The notes beneath the pieces are model-generated. The model saw nothing but the letters and a program-made list of their open reading frames with translations, did no database searches and was not told the DNA's origin. The translations under genes and the position numbers were made by a program. Of a DNA stretch of 64,000 nt, positions 25,225-34,169 are shown in pieces. Source of the stretch: G965262015 sp965262015 (GTDB taxonomy: Bacteria; Spirochaetota; Leptospiria; Turneriellales; CBDBES01); assembly GCA_965262015.1 (NCBI GenBank), contig OZ253494.1, positions 744,001 to 808,000 of the forward strand. The letters are read 5' to 3'. Numbering within the stretch: position 1 is the first letter of the stretch; each line of letters begins with the position of its first letter.

Positions 25225-26836
25225 TGTAGGCTCTAATAATATTAAATTGGAGATTTATAAAATTGATAAAAATAAACCTCCAATTTTAATTTATGATGAC
25301 AGGTATACTGCACGCCTAGGTAACCAATCTTTTATAACAAAAGAACTTCAAGCAGAGAATGTTGATGTTGCAGTAAAAACTCTAAAAAACTTTAAAGAAC
25401 AGTGTGTAAAATCTCAATGTAAGCAGGTTATTGCAGTTGGTACAGCAGCGTTACGTGAAGCAAATTCAGATGAATTTATTAAAATAATAGATAAAACCTG
25501 TGGTCTTAAAATTAATATTATTTCAGGCATTGAAGAAGCCAGACTTGTTTATTTGGCAGCCCTGGCATCTATCCCATTTGGATCCAAAAAGTATTTACTA
25601 TTAGATATAGGTGGTGGTTCAACAGAAATGTCTATATGCAATAATAAGACAGTTTACTTTATGAAAAGTATGCCACTTGGTACTGTACGCTTAAAAGATA
25701 TGTTTGTAGAAGATGTGAATGGGATACAGAATAAATCTTTTCATAAGCCAGATATTTATGTTAAACTTATGTCGAATTATGTTTCAAAAATATTATATCC
25801 TTATCAAAAAGTAATTCAAGAGTATCCTTTTGAGATGGGAATTTTAAGTGGGGGTATTGTACGTAGTATCTTACGCCTTATAGAAATATATGATATTGCT
25901 CCATTACGGGCATTAGATACTAGAGTATTGATTCTAGATACACCTGTTTTATTAAAATTTCTTCAGTGGTTACTTGCTCTTAGTAAGGATAAAATATCAC
26001 AGCTCAAGGGTATCTCTAAAGAACGCAGAGATATAATTGTAACAGGTTCTTTACTGTTATGGTCCTTACTAGACGTAACAAAGACAAAACAATCTTACGT
26101 TATGTCACAAGGTTTACGGTATGGGATACTAGCAGATTATATTCATCGGAAAGTAGATCATAAAATTTATGATAATAGACAGGGTTTATACAAAATGGAG
26201 GCTACGTCTAGATTTATACAAAGGTTTGATATATTTTCTCATGCTCATGTTAAACATTGTGCTTATCTATCTTTAATACTTTTTTCTTTGTTTCAAGAAG
26301 AACATTTATTAGACAACTATTATCGTGACATTTGTTATGCATCTGCCATGTTACATGATATTGGAACGGCAATATCCCATGCTTCTCATCATAAACATAG
26401 CCAATATTTAATTTTGCATGCTGATATACCCGGTTTTTCTATGGAAGAAAAACTATGGATTTCTTTAATCGCTCGTTATCATCGTAAACGTTTACCTAAA
26501 GAATCTGACAGAGTGTTTTATAAACTTTCTGAAAAAGATTTTTCTATAGTCTTAAAACTAACTAGTCTCTTACGCATTGCAGATGCCTTAGACCGGAGCC
26601 ATCAACAGCTAATTAAGGAAATACGTATTCAAGAACGTAGAAAAGAACATATTATCTTATCTATTCATACTAAGCTAACTAAAAAAACTAAATTTGTTAA
26701 AAAAGAGGATTTATCTTTAGAATTATGGAGTTTTGAAAAAAAGAAATCTCTATTTGAAAATATTTTTCGGAAAAAACTTACTATCTCAGGTTATGCAGAA
26801 CAGAGGGCTAAGGAATCTACTGAGTTCGTAACATAG
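25205..26836 (+). CDS. ppx: Ppx/GppA phosphatase with C-terminal HD domain
   Basis: Exopolyphosphatase/guanosine pentaphosphate phosphatase family, acting on polyphosphate or pppGpp. I choose the ATG at 25205 because it gives MKLGIIDVGSNNIKLEIYKI, the conserved first strand; the longer frame only reads through the previous gene. Length 543 residues. Motifs: AVGTAALREANSDEFI near 78, ISGIEEARLVYLAALAS near 107, LLLDIGGGSTEMSI near 133 (second phosphate loop). The C-terminal domain (about 330-520) is HD-like: ASAMLHDIGTAISHASHHKH near 380, ARYHRKRLPKES near 420, RIADALDRSH near 455. It overlaps the upstream phosphatase-like gene by 20 bases and htpX (convergent) by 20 bases. Confidence 0.9.
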   Translation: MKLGIIDVGSNNIKLEIYKIDKNKPPILIYDDRYTARLGNQSFITKELQAENVDVAVKTLKNFKEQCVKSQCKQVIAVGTAALREANSDEFIKIIDKTCGLKINIISGIEEARLVYLAALASIPFGSKKYLLLDIGGGSTEMSICNNKTVYFMKSMPLGTVRLKDMFVEDVNGIQNKSFHKPDIYVKLMSNYVSKILYPYQKVIQEYPFEMGILSGGIVRSILRLIEIYDIAPLRALDTRVLILDTPVLLKFLQWLLALSKDKISQLKGISKERRDIIVTGSLLLWSLLDVTKTKQSYVMSQGLRYGILADYIHRKVDHKIYDNRQGLYKMEATSRFIQRFDIFSHAHVKHCAYLSLILFSLFQEEHLLDNYYRDICYASAMLHDIGTAISHASHHKHSQYLILHADIPGFSMEEKLWISLIARYHRKRLPKESDRVFYKLSEKDFSIVLKLTSLLRIADALDRSHQQLIKEIRIQERRKEHIILSIHTKLTKKTKFVKKEDLSLELWSFEKKKSLFENIFRKKLTISGYAEQRAKESTEFVT

Positions 26837-27701
26837 AACGTAATACACTGATCCTCTGCTCTAAAGGAGGATGTGTAGAAAACAAAGTTAAAAATCCACC
26901 CTTGTCGGAAATCTTAAGGGCATTTAATGAAGATTTTTGGGGGACACGTTCACCCGCATAGTTTGTTAGACTCTGCAAAGCATTAATCATACTTTGTGTA
27001 CCAGCAAGTCTAGCACCTCCTATATCTGCACGGAACTCTCTTTTACGAGAGAAAGCAGCAACAACCATGCTACCCAGCATACTAAAAAAGATATCTAGAA
27101 TAAAAGTAATGCCAAACCTAACCATATAGGAGCTTTCTTCTCGCATAGAGCTAGTGATAAAATATGAAACTACCCTAGCTAAGAAAAGAGAGAAGGAATT
27201 AACAATCCCTTGTATTAGAGTTAGGGTAACCATGTCACCATTGGCAATATGACTAATTTCATGTGCTAGTACACCTTTTAGTTCATCTTGATTCATTGAT
27301 GCGAGTAACCCACTAGAGACCGCAACCAAACTATTTCTTTTACTTGGTCCTGTGGCAAAAGCATTGACTTCGTTCGCATTATAAATACCTACTTCTGGGA
27401 CATTGGGTAGTCTGGCTTTTGTACTTAATTCGTGTACCATCTTTACCAACATAGCTTCTTTGCCCTGTGCTTGACGAGGCTGAATAATGGTTAATTTTGT
27501 GATGGCTTTGGCCATTACTTTAGAAAGCAATAAGGATATGAAAGCACCCATCATACCCCACAGAGAACAAAATATCGCTAGGGAGAAGTAATCGATGCCA
27601 TACTGGGTTAGGTAGGGCTGTAGATTAAAAACTGATGCAATAATCGATATACTGACTATTACTAGTAGATTGGTTACGATAAATAAAAAAAATCTTTTCA
27701 T
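26817..27701 (-). CDS. htpX: Protease HtpX
   Basis: Inner-membrane zinc metalloprotease of the M48 family that acts in membrane-protein quality control, partly redundant with FtsH. The start is set at the ATG at 27701 (MKRFFLFIVTNLLVIVSISI), preceded by AAGGAG, rather than an upstream GTG at 27740. Length about 294 residues, typical. Four membrane segments; NVPEVGIYNANEVNAFATGP near 108; zinc motif LAHEISHIANGDM near 147; third ligand region AFSRKREFRADIGGARLAGT near 220; C-terminal FSTHPPLEQRISVL near 275. Its 3' end overlaps ppx tail-to-tail. ftsH and htpX lying within 5 kb is notable but common enough. Confidence 0.95.
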   Translation of the reverse strand: MKRFFLFIVTNLLVIVSISIIASVFNLQPYLTQYGIDYFSLAIFCSLWGMMGAFISLLLSKVMAKAITKLTIIQPRQAQGKEAMLVKMVHELSTKARLPNVPEVGIYNANEVNAFATGPSKRNSLVAVSSGLLASMNQDELKGVLAHEISHIANGDMVTLTLIQGIVNSFSLFLARVVSYFITSSMREESSYMVRFGITFILDIFFSMLGSMVVAAFSRKREFRADIGGARLAGTQSMINALQSLTNYAGERVPQKSSLNALKISDKGGFLTLFSTHPPLEQRISVLRSMLRTQ

Positions 27702-27799
27702 TATTATAATGCTACTCCTTGCGAAATCACTGTGTAACACGAGAAGCCTGTATTATGATGAAATAATGTCAATTATATTTTAGATTTTATGTGTGACAC

Positions 27800-27864
27800 C
27801 CATTGAGTTTCACAATGGTATATAATTTTTATATTGACATAATTGGTTGTTAAGGCGGCAGTAC
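27800..27864 (+). promoter_or_regulatory. Hairpin and possible promoter elements upstream of the siroheme reductase
   Basis: The 200-base gap between divergent htpX and the reductase contains a 6-bp stem CCATTG/CAATGG (27800-27818) and, directly after, TGGTATATAATTTTT with a -10-like TATAAT. A second TTGACA is at 27834-27839 without an obvious -10 at the right spacing. A GC-rich patch, GGCGGCAGTACCCGCTGG, follows at 27854. Placement is tentative; no known riboswitch class could be recognised. Confidence 0.3.
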
Positions 27865-27964
27865 CCGCTGGTAGTGTAATTTTTATTCCAAGTATGAGTT
27901 TTAGTTTTGTAATCTAAAAGCTTGGTTAAGTTATCCTATCAATATCTAATTTTAGGAGAGTTCT

Positions 27965-29749
27965 ATGCGATCTATTTATCTAGAAAAAACCAGCGTAGTT
28001 GAAAACGAACTGGGAGACTTTAGTGGGCGTATACAAGAAGTACAAAAAGATACTGATAATGAGGAAATTAAATCCCAATTCAAAAGTAGAAGATTAATGC
28101 AAGGCGTATATGGCCAAAGGCAACCTGATGTGCACATGATCCGCATTAAAGTCCCAGGTGGTATACTAAGTAATAAACAACTAAATATTATGGCAGAGAT
28201 CGCACATAAGTATTCACATGGTATACTTCATATTACAACTAGACAAGATATACAGATACATTATGTAAAACTAGAGAATGTAGATCCTATATTATGTATG
28301 CTATCTGACGTAGGATTGACCACCCGTGAGGCCTGCGGTAACTCTATTAGAAATGTTTCTGCTTCTCCCTACACTGGTTTATTGAGAGACCAAGTCTTTG
28401 ATGTGAGACCTGCAGTAGAAGAAGTAACTCAATTTTTTTTACGTAATAAAGACACACAATTACTCCCCAGAAAGTTTAAAATTGCCTTTAGTGAAAATAG
28501 TAAAGATTATGCTGTTACTGGCATGCATGATCTAGGTGCTATTGCAACCATTAAAGACGGTGTTCATGGTTTTAAGGTAGTTGTTGGTGGTGGACTAGGA
28601 GCTCAGCCCTTCTCTGCCCTAGTCTATAACGACTTTATAGAACCACAAAATTTACTAAGTCATTTTCTTGCGATCGCTCGAGTATACAATGATCACGGTG
28701 ATCGGATAAAAAAGACAAAAGCTAGAATTAAATTTCTAGTGCATAAAAAATGGGATATCGATAGATTCCGTCAAGAATGCCTTAAGGAATTAGAGAAGAT
28801 TAGGTCTGAAAAAATTATTATTCCTACTATTCCAACTCCTGTACCCCCAAAAGAAGATTATGATGCTTCTAATCCATTTGATCCTATTGCGAATAAGCGC
28901 TTACATGCATGGTTTGAAAAAAATGTGTTACCAACAGTGAAGCAGGATCATTATATGATTGTAGTACAAATACCGTTGGGAGATCTAGAACCTACTCAAG
29001 TAAACCAATTATGTGAGTTATTTTTAAAAAATAGTCGGGATCTAGGAGAAGATGCACATAGTGTTTCTGTTACAGATGACCAGAATCTAGTAATTCGTGA
29101 TGTTTGTATTACACCCGAAAATAAAAAAGAAATGTTTTCTAAAATATATCAAGCCCTAGGTGCTATGGGATTTGGTAATATTGGTGCACATGACATAACA
29201 GATCCTATTTCTTGTCCAGGAACCTCAACATGTAACCTAGGTATTACACATTCTAAAGGGTTAGCTAGAGCAATTCGTGATGTGATAGAAGATAGCAACT
29301 TTGCGATGGATAGTCGTTTTACGGGTGCCACAATACATATGTCGGGTTGTCCTAACTCATGTGGAAGGCATCACATTAGTACACTTGGATTTTTTGGTCG
29401 ATCTGACAAAATTAATGAAGACATGCAAGCTCCTGCCTATGGTGTTCTAATTGGTGGAGGCAATGTGGAAGATGGCCAGATAATATTAGGTAAAAAATGT
29501 GGTAAAATACTAGCTAGGAGAATACCACATTTTATTAAGAGCTTCATAAAATACTATGAAGAACATGCCCAAGAAAATGAAAACTTTGTTGATTTTGCCT
29601 ATCGTATTGATAAAGATAAAGTTATTGCTATAGTGGAGACCTTCGCAAAAGAGAATAAAGTCATTAATGTAGGTGAAAAAATTAACTATGATTGGGGTAA
29701 AGATACACCATATGTCGTGGAATTTGGTGAAGGTGAGTGTGCTGTATAA
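27965..29749 (+). CDS. Siroheme-dependent sulfite/nitrite reductase
   Basis: Hemoprotein that carries out six-electron reduction of sulfite to sulfide or nitrite to ammonia. 594 residues, in the range of ferredoxin-dependent NirA/Sir. Two ferrodoxin-like half-domains (about 60-130 and 335-400): HMIRIKVPGGILSNKQL and ILHITTRQDIQIHYV in the first, YMIVVQIPLGDLEPTQVNQL in the second. The [4Fe-4S]-siroheme ligands are present: CPGTSTCNLGITHS near 417-430 (Cys-x5-Cys) and MSGCPNSCGRHH near 459-470 (Cys-x3-Cys). Good Shine-Dalgarno TTTAGGAGAG. No flavoprotein partner, siroheme synthesis or sulfate activation gene is adjacent, so sulfite versus nitrite cannot be decided from context. Confidence 0.9.
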   Translation: MRSIYLEKTSVVENELGDFSGRIQEVQKDTDNEEIKSQFKSRRLMQGVYGQRQPDVHMIRIKVPGGILSNKQLNIMAEIAHKYSHGILHITTRQDIQIHYVKLENVDPILCMLSDVGLTTREACGNSIRNVSASPYTGLLRDQVFDVRPAVEEVTQFFLRNKDTQLLPRKFKIAFSENSKDYAVTGMHDLGAIATIKDGVHGFKVVVGGGLGAQPFSALVYNDFIEPQNLLSHFLAIARVYNDHGDRIKKTKARIKFLVHKKWDIDRFRQECLKELEKIRSEKIIIPTIPTPVPPKEDYDASNPFDPIANKRLHAWFEKNVLPTVKQDHYMIVVQIPLGDLEPTQVNQLCELFLKNSRDLGEDAHSVSVTDDQNLVIRDVCITPENKKEMFSKIYQALGAMGFGNIGAHDITDPISCPGTSTCNLGITHSKGLARAIRDVIEDSNFAMDSRFTGATIHMSGCPNSCGRHHISTLGFFGRSDKINEDMQAPAYGVLIGGGNVEDGQIILGKKCGKILARRIPHFIKSFIKYYEEHAQENENFVDFAYRIDKDKVIAIVETFAKENKVINVGEKINYDWGKDTPYVVEFGEGECAV

Positions 29750-29778
29750 CTCTTATTTTAACCTAAAATAATCGCAGT

Positions 29779-30675
29779 ATGCATAAGTTATCTGGAAACA
29801 ATGAACAGGTAATTTTGTTAGTTTTTTCTCTATTTAGTACTTGGTTTATTGTTTTTTCTATTCTATCTAGCCAACCTATTTCAGAGATGTGGTATCATAT
29901 AATCGAGCACCCTATGTGGGATGATGCCAATCAAAATAAGAAAAATAGTAAAAGACTGCCAATGTTGATCATGAATGAAAAACAAGCAAAGGAAGAAAAG
30001 GAAAAGAAAGAGAAGCAGTACATGTCTGACTCTAATCATAGAGCTCAGGGACAACTCACTAAGGGAAAAGGTTTTTCTTTACTCTCACATCACGATGAAC
30101 TACAAATTGTTATTAAGAGTGTACAAGAGTTGATTAATACAATTAACAAGAAAGCAAATTTTACAATACAGATCACTAAAAATATAATAAAAAAATACCG
30201 ACAGAAACCTCAACCTAAGATTGCTGAAAGTTATCTCCCCAGTAGTATTGATTACACATATAAAACTGTTCTTTCATGGGATGCAAACGGTAGACCACAA
30301 ATACCCACCTATTATTTTAAATACAGTGATTATTTTCGTAATATGGGCCATCTAATTAAACAATCTTGGTATTTACCCGGCGGTAGACCCAACCCTGTCT
30401 ATGGTGATGACTACCATAAATATCTTTATAGTAGTCATCCAGGTAGTTTGAGATTACAAAAATATCCTAAGCAAGAAATTGTCGTTGATTTTTCGATAGA
30501 TAAAGAAGGACAAGTCACTACTTTAAAAATAATAAAATCAAATGGATACCGCCACCTAGAACAATCAATTATTGATGCTATTCAAATAGCTAGCCCATTT
30601 AAGCCACCACCTCAGAAGCTTTTAAAGAAAGATAGTATGAGTCTCAAGTGGCTCTTTAAAATATATACCAACTAG
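29779..30675 (+). CDS. TonB-like energy transducer
   Basis: 298 residues. N-terminal membrane anchor (about 12-32, VILLVFSLFSTWFIVFSILS), a charged linker rich in Lys and Glu (EKQAKEEKEKKEKQYMSDSN near 72), then a C-terminal TonB-type domain (about 225-298): EIVVDFSIDKEGQVTTLKII, KSNGYRHLEQSIIDAIQIA, SPFKPPPQKLL. TonB couples the inner-membrane proton gradient to outer-membrane receptors, implying an outer membrane. No exbB/exbD or receptor gene lies alongside. It starts 29 bases after the reductase gene and may share its transcript. Some such proteins have other roles, so the exact partner is open. Confidence 0.8.
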   Translation: MHKLSGNNEQVILLVFSLFSTWFIVFSILSSQPISEMWYHIIEHPMWDDANQNKKNSKRLPMLIMNEKQAKEEKEKKEKQYMSDSNHRAQGQLTKGKGFSLLSHHDELQIVIKSVQELINTINKKANFTIQITKNIIKKYRQKPQPKIAESYLPSSIDYTYKTVLSWDANGRPQIPTYYFKYSDYFRNMGHLIKQSWYLPGGRPNPVYGDDYHKYLYSSHPGSLRLQKYPKQEIVVDFSIDKEGQVTTLKIIKSNGYRHLEQSIIDAIQIASPFKPPPQKLLKKDSMSLKWLFKIYTN

Positions 30676-30689
30676 GTAAAGAAATAAGT

Positions 30690-30995
30690 TTATAGTGTGT
30701 GGTCCATATAATCCTGAATATGTTTTTTTATTGTTTCACTAATATCCTGAAAATTACCTCCAGCTCTCTTACCGAATGTATGTCTAACTTTTACAATTAA
30801 ATCTAATACCCGAGTACCTAAAATAAGTTGAATTTCTATTATGTCATCCTTGAAAAAAGAGGATTTACCTTCCATGCTTAAACCGATAACATTAATATCA
30901 TCAATGATGCATTTTAACCAATGCATATCTCCCTTAAGACGATACCGTGCCTCATGATATCCCCGTATTCGTCTCATTGCCCTACTATTATCCAT
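30690..30995 (-). CDS. PilZ-domain protein
   Basis: 101 residues, a stand-alone PilZ-like domain, the commonest cyclic-di-GMP receptor fold. The N-terminal RRIRGYHEARYRLKG carries the Arg-rich start, and DINVIGLSMEGKSSFFKDDI corresponds to the D-x-S-x-x-G strand with Ser/Glu variation. KVRHTFGKRAGGNFQDI follows the usual strand order. Key binding residues are only partly conventional (RR-x3-R present, S replaced in D-x-S-x-x-G by GLSMEG), so ligand binding is likely but not certain. It could read the output of the GGDEF protein at 46.0-46.9 kb. It is convergent with the TonB-like gene and 27 bases from the parB end. Confidence 0.75.
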   Translation of the reverse strand: MDNSRAMRRIRGYHEARYRLKGDMHWLKCIIDDINVIGLSMEGKSSFFKDDIIEIQLILGTRVLDLIVKVRHTFGKRAGGNFQDISETIKKHIQDYMDHTL

Positions 30996-31022
30996 ATTCT
31001 TATAAGGCTACTTGTCTAGATG

Positions 31023-32027
31023 TTACCCAAATAACCTATTGATAAATTGAATCGTCTGTGCATTTAACTCATTTCGTGGCACTTTACACTTAATATGATT
31101 AGGTATTTGTATCTTGATCCAAATACTCTTTTCTCCCTCATCTATCGTAATCTGTATGTCTTCAGCAGACTTACTTGTTATTACTGATATAGATTCTGAG
31201 TCTAAATTTACTTTTTCATCATTGCCACGTTCTTTTATTGTATTTGTGTAAGATGGATTATGACTTATTATTTGTTTATTTTTAGTATGTGCAGATGTAT
31301 ACGTTACTTCATCCATATTTGGGTCTGAAGTATCTACATTGATACTGTTTATGGCAGGGATATTCGACTTACCCTTGTAACGTTGTATATACTCTTTGGC
31401 TGACTTGACGGAAGAAATACTACCTGACTGGTAAGCGGCAAGAAACTCATCCTCTACCCCACATTTAACAGCTTGAGAAAATTGGATTAGCATATTTTTA
31501 GTTTGCATTCCCACCTGGTATAACATATCTTTAAAGTTTATAGGGATGTCAGCAATGGACAATAACTCTGATATATAATTTCTTGACTTACCTACTAACG
31601 ATGCCACTCTTGTGTCGGTATATTCATATTCTTCCTTTAGTCTTTTGTAAGCCAAAGATTCCTCAAAGGGATCTAGATCTTCTCTTTGTAAGTTTTCTAT
31701 GACAGCCAGTTTATATCGTTCTCGTTCACTGGTATTAAGAATACGACATTCGATTTCTCTCCAATTTAATAATTTTGCAGCACGATAGCGACGCTCACCA
31801 GCAATAATTCTGTATAGTTTGTCTACTTGAGTAACGATGATAGGTTGTAGTAATCCATTCTCTTTAAGAGATTCTGATAATTGAATAATCTGGATATCTT
31901 TATTTTGACGAGGTTGATCAGTAGCAGGTTGAATCCTTTCCATAGGTACTTTACGAATGCTACCATCAATATTCTGCCCAAAAATTTCTGCGGCAACTGA
32001 TAGCGTATTACTTTTTTTGGACGACAT
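31023..32027 (-). CDS. parB: Chromosome-partitioning protein ParB
   Basis: CTP-dependent DNA clamp that loads at parS and works with ParA in chromosome segregation. 334 residues. N-terminal ParB/Sulfiredoxin domain: VPMERIQPATDQPRQNKDI near 23, LSESLKENGLLQPIIV near 48, IAGERRYRAAKLLNWREIEC near 73 (the GERR motif). A following HTH region holds ENLQREDLDPFEESLAYKRL near 113 and VASLVGKSRNYISELLSIA near 140. A low-complexity linker (about 205-290) precedes a C-terminal dimerisation segment. Its start overlaps parA by 20 bases. No convincing parS palindrome was found in the window. Confidence 0.94.
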   Translation of the reverse strand: MSSKKSNTLSVAAEIFGQNIDGSIRKVPMERIQPATDQPRQNKDIQIIQLSESLKENGLLQPIIVTQVDKLYRIIAGERRYRAAKLLNWREIECRILNTSERERYKLAVIENLQREDLDPFEESLAYKRLKEEYEYTDTRVASLVGKSRNYISELLSIADIPINFKDMLYQVGMQTKNMLIQFSQAVKCGVEDEFLAAYQSGSISSVKSAKEYIQRYKGKSNIPAINSINVDTSDPNMDEVTYTSAHTKNKQIISHNPSYTNTIKERGNDEKVNLDSESISVITSKSAEDIQITIDEGEKSIWIKIQIPNHIKCKVPRNELNAQTIQFINRLFG

Positions 32028-32769
32028 CTTCTACCTCTTTAACCAATGCAAGGTATTCCTGTGCTTGTTTATTGTTTACACTATAATCTATAACTGTTTT
32101 TTGCAATAGATGACTTTCTCCAATAGCTACACCTACCGAAATGGTAGCATTTAAAACAGGAAAATATGTTTGTATTATTGGTAGAATTTTTTTTGTTAAA
32201 ACAGTATGACTTTTTAGCTGAGTGATTAAAGCACCCAAAATTTTGAGTTCTGGATTGATTCGACGCTTAATACTTTCGATGGTTGCTTGCAAACCTTGTA
32301 TACCATCTATAGAAAACTTTTCAGCCTGTAGAGGTATTAATAGATAATCCACTGCCACTAAAGCATTAATAGTTAAAATAGATAAACTTGGTGGACAATC
32401 AATAATAACATAGTCAAAATCTTTCTTGGAATTAGTAAGAGCATCCCTCAAAATATAAGGTGCCTCTACATTCAAAGAACTAAACTCAACTTCAGCCAAA
32501 CTTATTTTAGATGGCAATAAATACAGATTAGAATATTTTGTCTCTCGCATTACTAGATCTATTGAGGTTTTTTGTAGGAAAACATCAGCCACAGACAGTT
32601 CTAGTGTATTTAGATTGGTATAGATACCTGAACTATTCCCTTGAGGGTCCATATCAATTAGTAAGGTTTTCTTACCTTGCATGGCCAGGCCATGGGATAG
32701 ATTTAGTGCAGTTGTAGTCTTCCCTTCCCCACCTTTTTGGTTAGCTATTGCTATTTTAACTGTACTCAT
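32008..32769 (-). CDS. parA: Chromosome-partitioning ATPase ParA
   Basis: Deviant-Walker ATPase that positions ParB-bound DNA. 253 residues. Walker A' IANQKGGEGKTTTALNLSHG near 8 (here K-G-G-E-G-K-T-T where G-V-G or G-C-G is usual), LLIDMDPQGNSSGIY near 36, Walker B FDYVIIDCPPSLSILTINAL near 118, and LIPLQAEKFSIDGIQGLQAT near 145. The E in the P-loop is unusual but keeps both lysines. First gene of the parAB pair, and about 140 bases of noncoding AT-rich sequence precede it with no gene. Confidence 0.94.
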   Translation of the reverse strand: MSTVKIAIANQKGGEGKTTTALNLSHGLAMQGKKTLLIDMDPQGNSSGIYTNLNTLELSVADVFLQKTSIDLVMRETKYSNLYLLPSKISLAEVEFSSLNVEAPYILRDALTNSKKDFDYVIIDCPPSLSILTINALVAVDYLLIPLQAEKFSIDGIQGLQATIESIKRRINPELKILGALITQLKSHTVLTKKILPIIQTYFPVLNATISVGVAIGESHLLQKTVIDYSVNNKQAQEYLALVKEVEDVVQKK

Positions 32770-32912
32770 ATTAATATTACCACAACGTAATTAAAAGAAT
32801 CCTATCCATAATATTACGTTTCGGCTTATGGCAATTAGTATTTGAATCGTTCATGAATAACTACTGTATAAATACATTTCTTCATTATTTATCCCTTATA
32901 ATAACATAAAAT

Positions 32913-34133
32913 TTAGTTATTTTTAGTATCATAATAATTTTGTAACTTATTTACCATTTCAAATAAGATAGTAGCACTTGTTCCTTCTAAGAAAAAAATA
33001 GTATTAGGTTTTTGTACAATGAACCTAACCATATCACCTGTATCCAGTAGGGAAACCTCTTGTATTCTATTGTAATGAATCATCTTATTCTCTGTGTTAT
33101 CCTGAACAATTTGCAAATAAATATCTGCCAAGAAAATTTGTACAGATTGCTTTTTAGAAATCAATTTATTAGAAGTATGTAATATAAAATACTCCTCAAA
33201 ATAGCAATGATTGCTGTAAGGTAAATTTGCTAAAGATGCCTTACGTACCTTTATATTTGACATGTTTAATTGAGTAGTTTTGGTATACTGTTCTAATAGA
33301 CCCAAAACACGTTCCTTAAGATAGATATTTATAGAGGAAGCAACTATAAAAGCTTGTAGAAAATTGACATGTTTATTCAAGAATTTTCCCTTTGTTGCTA
33401 TCAGTAAATAGTTTTCCAAATAAAACATAGTCATGTCTACTAGTTCATCCTCCCATGTATATGATATAATTTTTCTTATCTCCTCCTTGTACTTTTTTTC
33501 TAACGAATGGATAATCAAATAAACTAGTATATCTAAGTATGCCATTATAGCGAAATAGCGTATTGTTTTTTTTTGGCATCGTTTAGATTTTTTACCTAGA
33601 ATATGACACACGTAGTCCATGGCTTTGTCCACACGTTGCTTCTTAAGTAATTGGTTAAGTTTTGCCCTTCGCAATAAGGATGGAATACGCATACCATAAT
33701 ATATTACTATATAAAAAAATAGGATAACCCACCACATCAGGGAAGGAAGAAAAAATTTTACAGTTGGTAACTCAAATTTAAACCAAAAAACTAAGGGTAG
33801 TAGAGCAATGAATAACCATAATTTTTTCTCTCTCCATATTGCTAATTTTGGTTTAAAAACTTGATCTTTCAACAAATAATGCAGTTCACTTGGAGATAAA
33901 AACTGATTTATTTTCAAACGGTGAATTAATCTCTTGAAACTTGAACAAATATAAATCTGGCCATGAGAATTAAAGCATAAATATAATCCTGACATGACTG
34001 CATTCTTCCAAAATATGATTTTAAAAGGCTGAAATAAATGGAAATTAATACATCTAAACGATATTTTTGCATTGATATAGAGCTTACTGTTGTAGTACAT
34101 GTCAAAGTATAATTTATTGACTTGACTTTTCAA
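32913..34133 (-). CDS. Membrane protein of unknown function
   Basis: 406 residues from the first ATG, though a start at Met47 (33995, MSGLYLCFNSHGQIYICSSF) is plausible because the leading 46 codons look unlike coding sequence of a conserved gene. Two adjacent membrane segments (about 105-122 LWLFIALLPLVFWF and 128-148 LMWWVILFFYIVIYYGM) are followed by a basic linker and a cytoplasmic domain of about 240 residues ending with VRFIVQKPNTIFFLEGTSAT. No motif is recognised. It is divergent from the XPB-like helicase gene with only 36 bases between, so promoters for both must overlap or lie in the coding starts. Confidence 0.55.
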   Translation of the reverse strand: MKSQVNKLYFDMYYNSKLYINAKISFRCINFHLFQPFKIIFWKNAVMSGLYLCFNSHGQIYICSSFKRLIHRLKINQFLSPSELHYLLKDQVFKPKLAIWREKKLWLFIALLPLVFWFKFELPTVKFFLPSLMWWVILFFYIVIYYGMRIPSLLRRAKLNQLLKKQRVDKAMDYVCHILGKKSKRCQKKTIRYFAIMAYLDILVYLIIHSLEKKYKEEIRKIISYTWEDELVDMTMFYLENYLLIATKGKFLNKHVNFLQAFIVASSINIYLKERVLGLLEQYTKTTQLNMSNIKVRKASLANLPYSNHCYFEEYFILHTSNKLISKKQSVQIFLADIYLQIVQDNTENKMIHYNRIQEVSLLDTGDMVRFIVQKPNTIFFLEGTSATILFEMVNKLQNYYDTKNN

Positions 34134-34169
34134 ACACTTTTTGCATTAGAGATTCTTTACTGATAAAAA

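Noticed and set aside
27741..27964. Riboswitch upstream of the siroheme reductase
   Set aside because: Small hairpins are present but none matches a known class such as SAM or cobalamin in conserved core sequence; only a weak promoter-like annotation was kept.
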